The notes under the pieces are model-generated. The model made no database searches, was not told the origin of the DNA, and was given only the letters and a program-made list of their open reading frames with translations. Positions 46,951 to 62,500 of a DNA stretch of 64,000 nucleotides are shown here, piece by piece; the first letter of the stretch is position 1; every line of letters begins with the position of its first letter. Position numbers and translations under genes: made by a program. Source of the DNA: Coffea arabica. Taxonomy: Eukaryota; Streptophyta; Magnoliopsida; Gentianales; Rubiaceae. The stretch lies in NCBI RefSeq assembly GCF_036785885.1, contig NC_092322.1, positions 14,964,466 through 15,028,465 of the forward strand, read 5' to 3'.

Positions 46951-49900
46951 ATTTTTTTTTTTTTTTTCACTTTTGAAAGATGGCCAGCATCCAAAACAAG
47001 GTCACGGGTCGCCGAATAAATGCAATGGGGAACAACCAATTTTGAAAGATAAAATTCCTCTGCTAAAGATTTCCAATGTCTTGGCATATGTTCCAGGTAC
47101 AAAGGGTCTCTGGGCCCTGGAATTATTGCACTTTGGTTTCTTGAATGGGAAAAATCTAATCACATCTGATCTTCGAGCAAATTGACCTTTGTTGATATCT
47201 GCAGATGTATACAGTTCTTAACAACTTTTTGGACTTGTTTTGGCATAGCTGATAAGCCATGAGCTGCTAGCCTGTGAATTGGGACTCATCAATTGGGGTA
47301 ACAAGTCAAGAAAAAAAAAATTATCTGCAAATAAGTTACTGAAAAATTTAACGGAGACACTGTACGGGCTAGGATGGGGTAAATTTCTCTCACGACTGCA
47401 AATGAGAAAATGCTGAAGTTATTTTCTGCTATTTCGACTTTATAACACACACATAGATATTCAATTGTGGAGCTAAAACCCCAGATTAAGTGGAGTCAAA
47501 TCTTAGTATAGCAAAACTTATTATTTTTTTTTTAAAAAAATAAAAGCTGCTAATGTTACATATAGGTTAAAATTGTAGCATACGAGTACCCATTGATTTT
47601 TTTTAAATCACTACAAAATCATTCATTATCAATTTTGTTCAATACATCTTTTTCAATGTAACTAAATGGACCTCTTGATTTTATAAAATAATTTGCGAAT
47701 CACCATCAACGTGATCTTCTATGAGTTTTTTTTAAAGAAATTTATCTTTACCATGCTATAAATAAAAATCATAATAACTTAATATTGTATTATAAATAAA
47801 AAAAATTTACCATCCACTTGAAAAATTCTTGTTTTTGGAAACTTTGAAATTTGAAGAATTGATTTTCTCACTCCACTCAAGAAAGTTCACCTTTGTTTTT
47901 GGAAACTTTGGATGAATTTATTCTTGAACTAACTTCCGTAAGGCATAAATAAGTTGAAATAAATTCAAAATTATTGTGATGGTAAGAATTATGAAATTTC
48001 AATTGTTTGGGGTCAATGTATATAGAAAAGAGAATTTGGTAAAATTTAGTGGGGGTCAAATAAGATGTTATTTTAAAATTTTCTAAAATTTCCTAAGCCT
48101 AAAAACTAATTAATTTTCCAAAATTAAGTGGGGTTAATTGACCCCACTTGCTTGCATGTGGCTTCGCCACTGACTAACAGCTTAGGTCATTACCATGAAC
48201 ATTCTTATTTGCAGGTTTTTAACATTTTCAAGGAAATGATATTGACATTCTAATATATGTTAACGTCAATCTCCCTAATTTTGTTGAATAATGTGAAAAG
48301 ACATTAAGACTCCTACTTGCCATCACAACTTCAATGGATGTCATATATATAGATAGAGACGTATTATTTTTCATATGTTTGAAGAAAGTCAAAGGGAATG
48401 TCAATTGACAAGTTTGTAAAGATTTGGTAAGATGTTGGTGATTGAAACTTCTCACAAATTTTAGAAATTCCAAAAAAATTTCACTTACATGGAACAAACC
48501 CCAAAAAAACTTTTTTTTTTTTTTTTTTTTTTTTTGTATAATGGTATTTTATAGATGTTACGGTTTAATAGCAATTGTTTAACTCAAGTTCAAAAAAATA
48601 ACTAAAAAAACATCAAATTTGGAGAAGGCTCTTTTCTTTCCAAAAAATAGAAGTAAAGGAGATATTAATTATCTCTCTAGACTAGATATGTTAGCAGAGG
48701 GCAAAAATGGGAACATATGGATTTGTAGATGTAGAAATAAAAGGAAGATCGGAGTTTTAGGGTCTCACCACTTTAAGTCGATTGTATAATTCTCTCAACA
48801 TCTAGTATAAATAAATACGATTTTGGTGTAAAATTTAAGTTTGTAACTTATATAGTAAAATTTATATAAAAATTATAATTACTTCAAAATTAAATGAATT
48901 TACATCCAATACTATTATATTTATACAACAATTACCTTAGTTGAAAAAAAAAAAGAAAAATATAATACGTACCGTTAAACCTAGTTATATAGTTGAAAAA
49001 AGGAAAATCTAATACATACTGTAAATGAGAATATGGGCAAGTCAGAAAATCCCATACCTCTGAGTGTTGCTTTGGCATTACATCACACCTTACTCAGAAA
49101 AACATAGGTATGGATGCTCAGAAGAGGACTGTTATAATCTTCGTCACTGTCAGGTTCAGAATTCGAATTTTGTGCTTAACAGTTGGAGGTGAAAAGAATA
49201 TGGAAACAGGGGTGGAAAAAAAATATTTTTACGGTAAACTTAAAAATCACACCAAAAGTAATCACAATTTTGGTAAGGAAAATTCAGCTCTTGATCTCTT
49301 GGATGCATTAACTAAGTCCATCCAAACGGCTGAGCCTGTTTGTATTGTAAATTTTTTGAAGTTTTTGAAAAAAAAAATAATATAATAATAATATATGATG
49401 TATGTGAGATAAAAAAAATGATTGAAAAAATATATCAAAGAAATATTTTAAAATTTTACTCACAATCCAAATAAGCCCTGTAATTTTTCATCCACATGAG
49501 ACAAAGGCTAATGCCTTTTTTCCAAAACTCACTTGAGGTTTTCTTTATATTATAAGTTACTGGCATCCAAAACTCACCAACGGAAATATTAAAATGATAA
49601 AATTGAGATTTTTCTTAAAATACATTTACGTTCCCAAGGTTTGTCCAAATTACAAAATAAGCCTTATATTTTGACCAAATTATGATCTAAACCGTATAAA
49701 CTGCCAATATCTATCACAAACCCCCTAACATCATTTTTAAGAAAATTAAAGCAAAAGTTAGGGGGAAAAAACCGAAGATAAGGATTATTGACAGTTCAAA
49801 AACTCCAAGTTTAGATTGTTACACACTAATTAAATCTAGCAATTTTTATCATCGTAATCAGCTTCGAGACAAAAAGTTACGGGGTATTAAAATTTCAGAA

Positions 49901-50187
49901 TTTAGTTTTATCCAGAGGAAAATTGAATCTATCAGAGAGAGGTAAAGTAACAGCAGAGGAGTGTCTTGGAAAGTTCATTCAGTGGATGACATATGTAACA
50001 TTTGAGATATTTTAATAGTCTTTATTTATGTACACTGTGGAGGGAATCAGAAAGGTAAGTTACAAGGTAAATTCTCTGGTACACATGAAGATATTGACCA
50101 TTTCAACACATATCAATTTCAGCAAACTATTTTATTCATTCACTGCCTTCAAGCTCATGTAATTTGACATTTCGACAAGATGGTGGT
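46951..50187. other. Intergenic, nothing recognised
   Basis: AT-rich. It includes a long T tract near 48512-48534 and phrases typical of decayed repeats. No open frame here carries a family motif. Part of the right edge is probably the ADH 3' untranslated region. Confidence 0.5.
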
Positions 50188-52526
<2,339 letters not shown>

Positions 52527-52575
52527 CTTGAATATTCTTAGAGCTTCACTTGTGATGAAATTCAAATTTAAGCAG

Positions 52576-52764
52576 ATGGTTTTGTTGTGGATAAATAGTT
52601 TGTTTAAGGTGGATATATATAGTAGCAGCTGAAGTGCAAGTTAAATGCTAGAGTTCCATTATTTTTCTTGGCTTCAGAACAAAACTGCGATTGCTTCGGC
52701 AGTTTTGGGATGCAAATCAAAATGGCTGCATACAGATAATACTGCGGTTTCGGATTCCTGGTTT
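52576..52764 (-). promoter_or_regulatory. ADH promoter elements: TATA box and AAACCA motifs
   Basis: On the minus strand a CTATATATATCC box lies at about 52611-52622, ~90 bp before the ATG. AAACCA, the anaerobic-response core, occurs at 52759-52764 (~140 bp upstream of the TATA box) and at 52577-52582 (within the leader). The TATA call is moderate. The 6-bp motifs are short and could be chance. Confidence 0.45.
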
Positions 52765-53407
52765 CTGCAACTAGTTGACTTTTGCCTTAAACCAACCAAA
52801 AGAACAAAAACAAAATGGGGTAGTTGACCTTGCCAGGTAAGAATCACTAGTTGAGTGTATAATCCATTTGTTTGATACTAACCAAACCTGAGTTTTGGCA
52901 TACAGTTTACAGATTAGGATGAAGAAAACAAGAAAAGTTGTATTGTCCAAATCCAATATTATTAAAAGATATAAAAGTTTGTTAGAGAAGAGAAAGCAAG
53001 CTGGTCTCAACTTGATATAAAAGATTACTAGTAACAATTAAAAATTCTTGTTAGATTTGACCAGAAATGAAGACACTAACTAAATCCATGGTTTTAGAAT
53101 ACTGGAAGCAAGTTTTGATCAGCTGTTTTTGGTTTTGCATCAACCCAGGTTCCTATGAATCTTTGCTCATTAAAAAAAAAAAAAAAGTCTAGTCTTTGAA
53201 GAGCAATCTTCTTCTTTCTTTTACCGCTAATTAGAGTAGTAAACCTGGCTGGGGGTAACGTTCATTTCCTTTATCCTCTTGCTCTCGTTCTTTTGAGCTC
53301 TTTTCTAACTGTCTTGTCGCTCTTCCGTGTTGTTCTTTATGCTAACTCTTTGGATGTCTCTTACTTGGGACTAAAGTATCCCCTTCCTAAGCTCTCTTAG
53401 ATCTATT
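52765..53407. other. Intergenic upstream of ADH
   Basis: No gene recognised. The minus-strand frame 52771-53037 has no motif. An A tract lies near 53170. Confidence 0.5.
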
Positions 53408-53859
53408 TAGGCCTGTCAACGGTCCGGGTCTCGACCAGATTCTGAACAGACCTGTTATTTTTTCAAGGTACGGGTTGAGATATAGTTTTATTATCCTGAT
53501 CCATACCTATTTATTCTAACAAAAAAGTAGGTGAGATATGAAATATAAGATTTCGACCCGTATTCAACCTGAACTCATTTAAATAGATTAATAATTATAA
53601 ATATAAATACTTCTTAAGATAATAATACTTTTTTCCCAAATCACCAAAGCCTAATATTCCATACAAAGTGCAAAATTTTGTCGGACCTTGTTTCTGTTGA
53701 GTCGACATGACCTGACTCTGGGACCTATCGGACCTGGTTCTAGGAATATAAGTATAAGACCTGCCAGATTGACGAGTAGAATTCAGAACGGGTTTATTAA
53801 AACGGGTTCGAGTCCAGAATATTTAATTCCAACCCATATCCGACCCATTGATAGGCATA
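53408..53859. mobile_element. hAT-type non-autonomous element, second member
   Basis: The left end is TAGGCCTGTCAACGGTCCGG and the right end, reversed, is TATGCCTATCAATGGGTCGG. The flanks are GATCTATT (53400-53407) and GTTCTATT (53860-53867), an 8-bp duplication with one mismatch. It has the same end motif and CGGGTC-rich subterminal sequence as the element at 25777-26374, but is shorter and more diverged. Confidence 0.78.
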
Positions 53860-53867
53860 GTTCTATT

Positions 53868-55450
53868 AAGTCTTTTAGAGCTAGACCAAAGGCGTGCTTT
53901 GCTTTGTCTAAAATTGACATAGTCATATTGCATCATTATTTGGTGAGAAGATTTCTCAAACACTTGCAATTAACTACAAATATATATATATATAGGCAGA
54001 TATATGTTGATTAAACCACATTTGTTTTTATTTTTTTAAATATTTCCACTGCAGTAGCTAGTATCTAATAGCCTCAGTATATATTAAGAATCATCCGTAT
54101 CAATTATCAATAATTTACTACTGAGAGCTACTTAATTTCTCAAATATCATTTTCAATTTCTTTCCAATGGCCAGTACTCTAGTAACTTAATAGGAACCAT
54201 TTAAACAATTTCAATGGATTTTTGCACATAAGGGCAAACTCAAAGCGCTAAGCTCAGTTGGCCATAACGCCAATTAAGCAATATACATCTGTTTGTTGAG
54301 AAAAGTATTTGTCACAGTCAAACTTCTTACCTTATTGTCATACATCAAATACTTAGTTGCATGCAACCGATTTCATGATGAAAAAGGATTTATAGCATTT
54401 AAAGGTCAAATGTCTCACTGTCCTTCCTTCCCCGTATCATGTAGATGGAATTGGTAGTTGATATATTTTCCAAGTTCCTTCACAAATATTCACTGGCCAC
54501 ACTATTCTTCACAATCTTGTATCAGTGCAAAGCAATTAAATTTTGAGAATGGCTTCATGCAAAATACAACTAAAATATAGGTGTAGCCAAATAACCAAAA
54601 AATATACCCATAAAACAACTTTATATCCATATCGACTTGATATTTAACAAGTTCATTTTCATTTCAAATTATTAATAACAAAATTTGATATGGCTTATTA
54701 TATTGTTTCACATACAGAGAAAGGACAAATTATAATGCTTCAATCAGCACACGTCAAGTTTAATGTTTCATAGATGAGCAAAGACACAAGGGAGCCAAAA
54801 GATTTCCATTTTCCTTGTATGTCTCGCGGGCATATATTTGATATAAGACATATGATTAGCCCATGAATAATTTTTCAATAAGAGGCAAAATCATTTTAAA
54901 ATTATTGGTTTTGGACCAATTGTAATTCAATACTTATTATTTGAAAGTAAATAAAAATCGTCTTACCTCAAAACCACATAAATTTTGTTTGTTTTGTTTT
55001 TCTAATAAAGTTTCTTCCAAATTTATTTAGTATAGGGATTCCTAGTGAGAATTTTCTATCCTTGTAGAGATTTCTATGGAGATTTTGTATTTTTTTCTTA
55101 TTTTATTGTTAATCTAAGCTTATTTTAGATCTAACTATCAGATTTGAAAGTTTTTGGATCTTGAATCTATTTCAACAGATCCCATCATTAATATTGGAGT
55201 TTAAAATTACAATATGCACTAAAGGGAACTACAATGATTTATCTATAGGAAGACAATTTTGAAATTTCTTGTATTTTTCAGATGTTGATGATTTTTCAAA
55301 TTTATTGTATCTATTAAATTACAGATATATAATTTCCAGTACATGTTTAACCTGTCATTAAAACAGTGATATAAATCAAATCATACTGGACGATTTTCAG
55401 TGATCTATTCATGAAATTTGCTTTTATAAAAAAAAAATCACATAAATAAT
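53868..55450. other. Intergenic, nothing recognised
   Basis: AT-rich, with a short (TA)n at about 53980-53993. No gene or clear transposon end found. Confidence 0.5.
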
Positions 55451-56706
55451 TGACAGGTGTCAAGCCTGTACAATAATAATTACCTACTCAAGAAAAATAC
55501 AAATTTTGTATATAGCGGTGAGCAGGATCGAATCCACAGGGACTGGGGATAATTCATTTCTTCCAAAGTCCGAAGTCAAGGGGTTTTTTGAAGAATATAA
55601 AATAACTAATGAAACAACGAATAAAAATAAACAAGAATTAATCAATAACCAATACGACTCTAGTCAAAGGTTCAACTTTTCAGACACGGTTCATTCAACT
55701 GATCATCTATGCAAAGATAATTCAATTACTCATTAATAGATTGGTTATAATTGTCATACACGTGATAAACAACCAGCCTTTCCTTACTTTTTCGATAGTC
55801 AAGGTACGACCATTAACTATTTCCCTAACCAAGAAATAACCCTAGGTACGACCATAGGATTTAATTTCTCGATTGCAATAAGAATTAGAAAAGCCGAACC
55901 CTAAGCAACAAACGCTACGAGTGTTTGTTTAAGTTAGATCATACGTTTCCCTAGCATGAAACCAATCACGTTAGTCGCCACTAGTATTAATCAATTGAAC
56001 AATTACGGATTCAATCAATTAATCTGGCATTAGATTATTGGGTTAATTCGAATATCGGGCCCTTGGCATTCAAATAACATAACAATCATAAGAAGTTAAA
56101 TTAGGAAACGTACAAATACCAATGAATAAAAGAAATAAATAAAAATAATTCGATCTCACAGATATTTGGAACTGAGTTCTCAAATTGACCTTCGACTAGA
56201 AAACGGAAATTTAGCTACATATCCTCAAGGGAAATCTGCAGGAATCCATCCCTAACCATTGGTTTTTTCCCTCAAGACTAACTAAAGAAGAGACCAACAC
56301 GCGTCTCATTTTTTCTTGTTCCCTCCAAGGTAGTAATCACGCGGGATTCCCGCCTTTTCTTCCTCTTTGTTCCCTAATTGAAGTCTACTACTTCGGCCGT
56401 CCATTGGCCAACCAAAAATAGAATTCTAATTACAAAAGGAAACTTCTCCAACTAATGCTAACTGTTTCCTAATAAGACATCTAATAAAAAGTGGTAGTTT
56501 CCTAATTTTTATCTAATACTCCATGTAGACTCCATCTTGAATTGAGAAACTATTGAAAAATCACCTCTTTTATTATTTTTTTGCTCCACCTTCCTACAAT
56601 TGGCATAAAATACCAAATATAAGTAGAATCAATCAATTAATACAATATTTGGTAATATAAATGAGGGAAACAATTATAAAATTAATGATAAAAATGTAAC
56701 CTATCA
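55451..56706 (-). mobile_element. Probable solo LTR
   Basis: The ends are TGACAGGT and ACCTATCA (TG...CA with inverted terminal match), flanked by ATAAT (55446-55450) and ATAAC (56707-56711), a 5-bp duplication with one mismatch. On the minus strand the phrase CCCTGTGGATTCGATCCTGC (about 55520-55539) lies near the 3' end, a phrase typical of the R/U5 part of plant LTRs. This sets the orientation. There are no gag-pol sequences on either side. Confidence 0.72.
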
Positions 56707-58413
56707 ATAACGCAAAAATTTTGTACCATTTCAAGTATATTTTGGCATGGGTTGAGATGCCCACTAATTTGCGACTTCTACACAGTGTAATTTAATGTAG
56801 TAGGTCTGAACACTTAACCTTGAAAATCTATTCTATTATCTTTCTATTTTTATACAATTGCTTAGATCACTTAACCTCGAAGATATATTTCTACAATTGC
56901 TCATATCATTCTATTTTTCAACTCATTGAGAAACAATTTGGGATAGAACAAAAAGATATGTGTAGCATCTAAAATTTAATTAAGTCAAATTGTGAAAAGG
57001 ATATGCAATACTAAGATCCAAAAATAGAATTAGTCAAGTACATTAACAAGTCAAATAGAATTAGTCAGGCACATTTGCGTCGGCATTTTTTATTCTTCAA
57101 AAGTTTTCTTTTGAATAGATATTCATACAAAAAGAAAAATTTTAAAATACTAAACATAGAAAACATTGAAACTAAATAGAATAAAAATATTTGACTCATG
57201 CTCAAGCTAATAATTAGTTTTCAATAAATAATAATTTGTGATTCAATTTTGACTATTCAAATTGATGATGGTAAAGTATCATATGCAAGAAATAGATATT
57301 CACTATATAGTTTTTTCAATTTTGTAAATTTGAGAATGGACATTATAAATTTTTGAAAAGGATAAATTATTAAAAAGATAGAAAAAGAAAAAATTCATTT
57401 ATAAAAGAAAAACAAAGAATAAGAAATTGAAATAAGAAAGCTAATTTTAGAGGCAATCTTTTAAGTTGTTTAAGGTATAAAAAATTTTAAACAATAAATT
57501 AATAGAGAAATCAAATCTTAAATGGACATGGCTTTGACCTATAATAAGTTGCAAAGAAAATAGATTAAAAAAAAACATGATAATTACTAAAGAAATTTTT
57601 ATCAAATTATTAATTAGACAACATAAATAGGTTAGTATGAGTATTATCATAAAATTATAGGATAAAACAATAAGAAGTAAAAATATTCAAAAGTTTAGAA
57701 ATAATAATAAATAACCAAATCAAATAATAGGAGTAGAAAAATGGAAAGTTATGAACAATTGTAAAATTTCTAATCTATGTATAAAATGGAAATATGTGAT
57801 ATCGAAGACAAACAAAAAAGAAACACTATGGATTGATTGGTCAAAAATAAAAATATGTATCATTAATTCAAACCTATATAAAATAGGGAACTAATGCCTT
57901 TATAGAAACTTACTAAATTAAGGAATGTTACCATGTAGTCAGGGGTTCAAATCTTTGTATAGTAAAAACTTTTAAAAATGTGCAATAGTGCACTTTTGTG
58001 GCCTAGAGAGCTGGATTTCTTTTCCTTTGATCCCCTTAGCCAAAATGGATCCTTTCGTAGTATAGTTAGAATGGGAGTAATGTAGATAAATTACCACTAA
58101 TACAAATAATAATAATAATAATAATAGTAATAATAATGATACTTGATTGTTGCCAGAAAAGAAAAAAAAACAAAAAACATAGCACCTATCCAATGCAGCA
58201 ATGTATCATATAAGATCCGAATAGCAATAAATAATAGAAAGATCCTCTTATAAGGTAATAAGTTAAAGAGATGGTGTGAAAAATAAAAGCAATAATTCTA
58301 CTATTGGAACCTGTATAGTTTCAAAAATAGGAGTTACAATATTCTAAATTAAGTCTATACATAGCACAATTGCCTATATACAATGTATACAACGTATAAC
58401 CATCAAATTGGTA
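56707..58413. other. Intergenic, nothing recognised
   Basis: Very AT-rich. It contains an (AAT)n microsatellite at about 58105-58137. No supportable gene. Confidence 0.5.
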
Positions 58414-58510
58414 TAAATTGGTAAAGTGGGAGGATTAGGAATTGTAAGTAGGAGGTCCTCCTGTGTTCAAAACCTCCCACTTACAAAACAAAAAAAAGAA
58501 AAGAAAAAAA
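58414..58510 (+). repeat. SINE-like fragment
   Basis: TTGGTAAAGTGG resembles a pol III A box. About 45 bp later TGTTCAAAACC resembles a B box, followed by an A-rich tail. A hairpin (AGTGGGAGG...CCTCCCACT) spans the two. This fits the head of a tRNA-derived SINE, but there is no tRNA fold and no target duplication was confirmed. Confidence 0.4.
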
Positions 58511-58554
58511 ATCAACATTACAATAGTTTTGGAAGTAATAAATTAATTGAGAAA

Positions 58555-58760
58555 AATTCTAATTGAAAAACTCATTAAATCATTTAGGGATTTTTGTATT
58601 TTGTCATTAATGAGTTTTTCAATCACAACCTTTGTCATTAATGAGTCTCATTAAATCCCTCTAGTTGGGAGGTTTTGAAAAACTCATTAAATGAGACAAA
58701 AAACTTTTGTCATTAAATCCCTAAATGAATTAATGAGTCTCATTAAAAAGTTGTAACTGA
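58555..58760. repeat. Palindromic cluster of AACTCATTAA / TTAATGAG motifs
   Basis: AAAAACTCATTAAAT and its inverse ATTAATGAGTTTTT alternate several times, with AAATCCCT and its inverse AGGGATTT also repeated. The stretch can fold into multiple hairpins. It is followed to ~59020 by an ACTCTAAAA-rich stretch ending AATCCAAACGGAGCC, a common end of plant MITEs. Confidence 0.6.
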
Positions 58761-59403
58761 ATTAAAACTCTAGTTGTTTTTTGCCATAAAGTCCTTCAGT
58801 TTTTCAAATACTATAAAAATTTTTAAAATGTATTCTAAAAGGTACTCTAAAAAGTAGTCTAAATTTTTTTATGTTTAAAAAATATTCCAAAATATATTTT
58901 AAAAACTCTACTACTTTTAAATATTCCAAAATATTTTCTAAAAATATTCTAAAATATACTCTAAAAACTCTGCTACAGTAAATTTTTAAAAAATACCGCC
59001 AAAAATAGCTAATCCAAACGGAGCCACCAAAAAGTTGTATTTAGGCATTTGACGAATAATTTGAAATTCCCCGAAATCGCTCTAGTTATTTGGTTTATTT
59101 AAGAGGTTTTGAATTTATAATTCACCAATTATTAAAACACATTTTAAACACTATAATAATTTGTGATGTATAAATTCAAGTACTTCCTAAATAATCTAAA
59201 CAATTAGAGATATTTGAGAGAATTTCAAATTCCTTCATCAAATCTCTCGATACAAACGAAGCAACAGAATTTGTTATGAGGACAAGTGTTGTTGGCGTCA
59301 ACACTGTGGATTAGGAAAGTGAGATAGAAAATCCCACATCCATTTCACAAGACCGTGTGGATATATTTCACAACCAGATGCATTTCCACCGTCATCCGTT
59401 CAC

Positions 59404-59406
<3 letters not shown>

Positions 59407-59446
<40 letters not shown>
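59407..59446. repeat. (AT)20 microsatellite in the P450 upstream region
   Basis: Forty bases of alternating A and T ending 83 bp before the P450 ATG. It lies where a core promoter would be expected. Confidence 0.95.
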
Positions 59447-59449
<3 letters not shown>

Positions 59450-59529
59450 CGTATGCATATACCCCTTGCAGAAGGGACTAGACAACAGATTCATCAACTT
59501 TTGTCTGTGTAGGATTGAAACACAGGAAT

Positions 59530-62500
59530 ATGGAGGCCTTTTCTCTGTATTTCCTCACCATTGTAGTCGTCTTGGTTTCCTTCATTTTTCTTGGCTTTCT
59601 AAGTCAACGTTTCAAATCTAAGACATCCATACTTCCAACAGGCACATTTGGATTGCCAGTTGTTGGAGAGACACTTCACTTTTTCTCGAGTGGCCCAGAA
59701 AAATTTATTCATCAGAGGATGGAAAAATACTCGGCAGAAGTATTTGCGACCTCATTGTTTGGGAAGAAAGTGGCTGTAGTTTGTGGTGCAGCTGGGAACA
59801 AGTTTTTACTTTACACTGCAAACGACCAGCTTGCTCCTTGGCTTCCTTCTGCAGCGTCCAAGTTAATGGATTTGGTAGATTCTCCTGGACAATCTGTCAG
59901 GCAAGTAATTTCAAAATGTCGAACTTTTCTTCATAATGAAATCCTGAATCCGAAAACTTTGAGACAGTACATAACCATAATGGATGCCCTGGCAAGGGAA
60001 CATATCAAGACAGAATGGGATCCTTCCAAAGTGATACAGGTTTATCCTCTTTGCCAGAAGTATGCACTTTCGTTGTCATGCAGATTGCTCCTTGGCCTTG
60101 AAGATGCTTGCCAGATTCAAAGAATATCTGATTCTTTCTGGATCATAATGCAAGGGTTGTTTTCAATGCCCATCAATATGCCTGGCACCAGATATAATCA
60201 TGCTTTGAAAGAGGTCAAAAGGGTTAAGCATCAATTCTTGAACATCATCGCCAAGAAGAGAGACATGGTTTTTCAGGATACAGGAAGTGCTGGTTCCGAC
60301 GTATTGTCTCGCATTCTGCTCGAGGGAAACGCCTATTCCATGTCCGATTCAGAGATTGGTGCCTATCTTTTAACTTTAATGCTTCCCAGCTATGAAGGAA
60401 TAAGTGCAACAATCACATTTGCCTTAAACCATCTGGCTGAGCTTCCCCATATTTATGAGGCGGTTTACAAAGGTACGTTTTAAAAATCTCATCCATTTCA
60501 TTTGCGGTTATATCCAACGAGAAGCAGTTAGAAAATCAACCAGTGGGCTTTGATCCATTGGCCATGGGAGACTCTTAGAGCTATTCCGTGCATCAGGTCA
60601 AGATTTTGATACCAATTGGGTGTATATTCAAATGGGGACTTGAATGACAAACTTCTAACATTTTCAACTTAATCTATGAAACAAATTAAATTTAAGAGAC
60701 TTGCGATGCAAATAAGATTTAAGTTTTCTTATTACAACATCCATGGAAACTAGATAGGCCATTCTCCTAGTTGTTGAACTAAGATTTCTCCTCCTTTCAT
60801 ATCTTCATCAACGTGTGGGGTTAATTCTTGATAGAAAGCTAATATTCATCTAATTTGAGCAAATCCACCTAAGTAGTTCATCTAATTTAAGCAAATCTAT
60901 CTAATTAATTTCTTACATAGAAATTCATGTAGATTACAGTCATAAACTGAACATGAACTCCTCATTATTTAAAAAGAAGCTAAATGATGCTGTAGTATAC
61001 AATCCAGAGGTGGATTTCCTTTCCCTCTAGGCTTATACAGCCCTAGCAGGGATTTCCATGGTATAGAAGTAAAACATTATTCTTGCCTAAAAACCAGAAG
61101 ACAGTAATGCACCTCGACTAATCAAATAACAGTGATTTGATTAGCTTGCTTCTGCTGCCATAACAGCCTAACAATACAGAAAGAGAATAATTAAAGTACT
61201 TGCATTGGAACTTCCTAACAAATATATGTTGCATGAAAAGAAATTAAAAAAATCATTAAGTATATGGTAAAAGATAGCTGCCACTAAACTATTTATCGAA
61301 TCAAATTTTGACCATTAAACAAATTTTGCCACTAAACTATTGATCGAATCAAATTTTGACCATTAAACAAATTTTCGTCACAAATTGATCACTAAACTAA
61401 CTAATCAATATACGTGTGACTATTGTGTCGATTAATACTCTTAATCTATGAAATAAGTAGAACACATGGCAAAGTGCAGGGATAGTTTTGTCCACCACTT
61501 AATGATTAAGAGCAAACCTATGCCACATGTTTGCTTATTTCATAAATTAAGAACATTAATTGACGCAATGGTCACGGGTGGACTGATTAGTTAGTTTAGT
61601 GACCAACTTATAATGGTTTAATAACTAAAACTTAACCCGGCCAATAGTTTAATGGCTGCCGAGGTTTTTTGCCAATTATCAACTATGCTGGACCTGAAAT
61701 CCTATCATTGAATTAGCACAAAGTTATCCTCTCTTGTATAGTCCTTCGGAAACCTTAAACTTCTGCTTGTATAATGAATCATCCTATTTGTCAAATGAAC
61801 TGTAGTAAATTGCATGTTTACATAAAACTCCACTTTTGATGCCCACTTTTGAAGTTTTATGCCCACTTTTGATGCCAGCAAACTCGTACAACATCTGAAT
61901 TCAACCAATGAACTCAGATGACAAAATTTTGTAGCAAACTGCTAAGTGAATTTGTATAAAAATTGATTTATTCAATAATAAGATGAAATATTCTCCTTAG
62001 TCCAATAATCATGTTTTGCTTCGTCAGTTTATCCCATGGTTCTGGATTTGGTGCCAATATTTGAGCTTGCATATTCTGTTGATTATAATTTCTAAAAGCA
62101 ATCCCAAGAAATTTCACTTATTTCTTGTTCAATAAATTTCTCAAAGCTATTATATAATTTTTCATACCACATTCGATCTTATTTCACAATGAGAACTCAA
62201 AATTGGTTATTACAAAACAGTCCCAACTCCCAAGGATATTAGGACAGCCATTTAATACTATGTAGGCAACCCTTTTCTTGTGAATAGTTCTTTACACCAA
62301 AAGAATGACCAATCTATATATGAATCATTACATGACTGTTAATTATACTGTACAAAGTCCAATAACAATGCCCAATTTCTCTATAAAAAACCGTGGCTTA
62401 ACCCTGCAAAAAAAAAAAAGAAAAAAGAAAAAATGTTGCTTAATCCTAGACTTAAGGCATATAATTTCCTAATTTTTTTGTCTAAAATTTTCCATTAGCC

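Noticed and set aside
60545-60615. Possible SINE-like stretch (GATCCATTGGCCATGGGA...)
   Set aside because: The B-box-like word is too degenerate and no tail or target duplication is seen.
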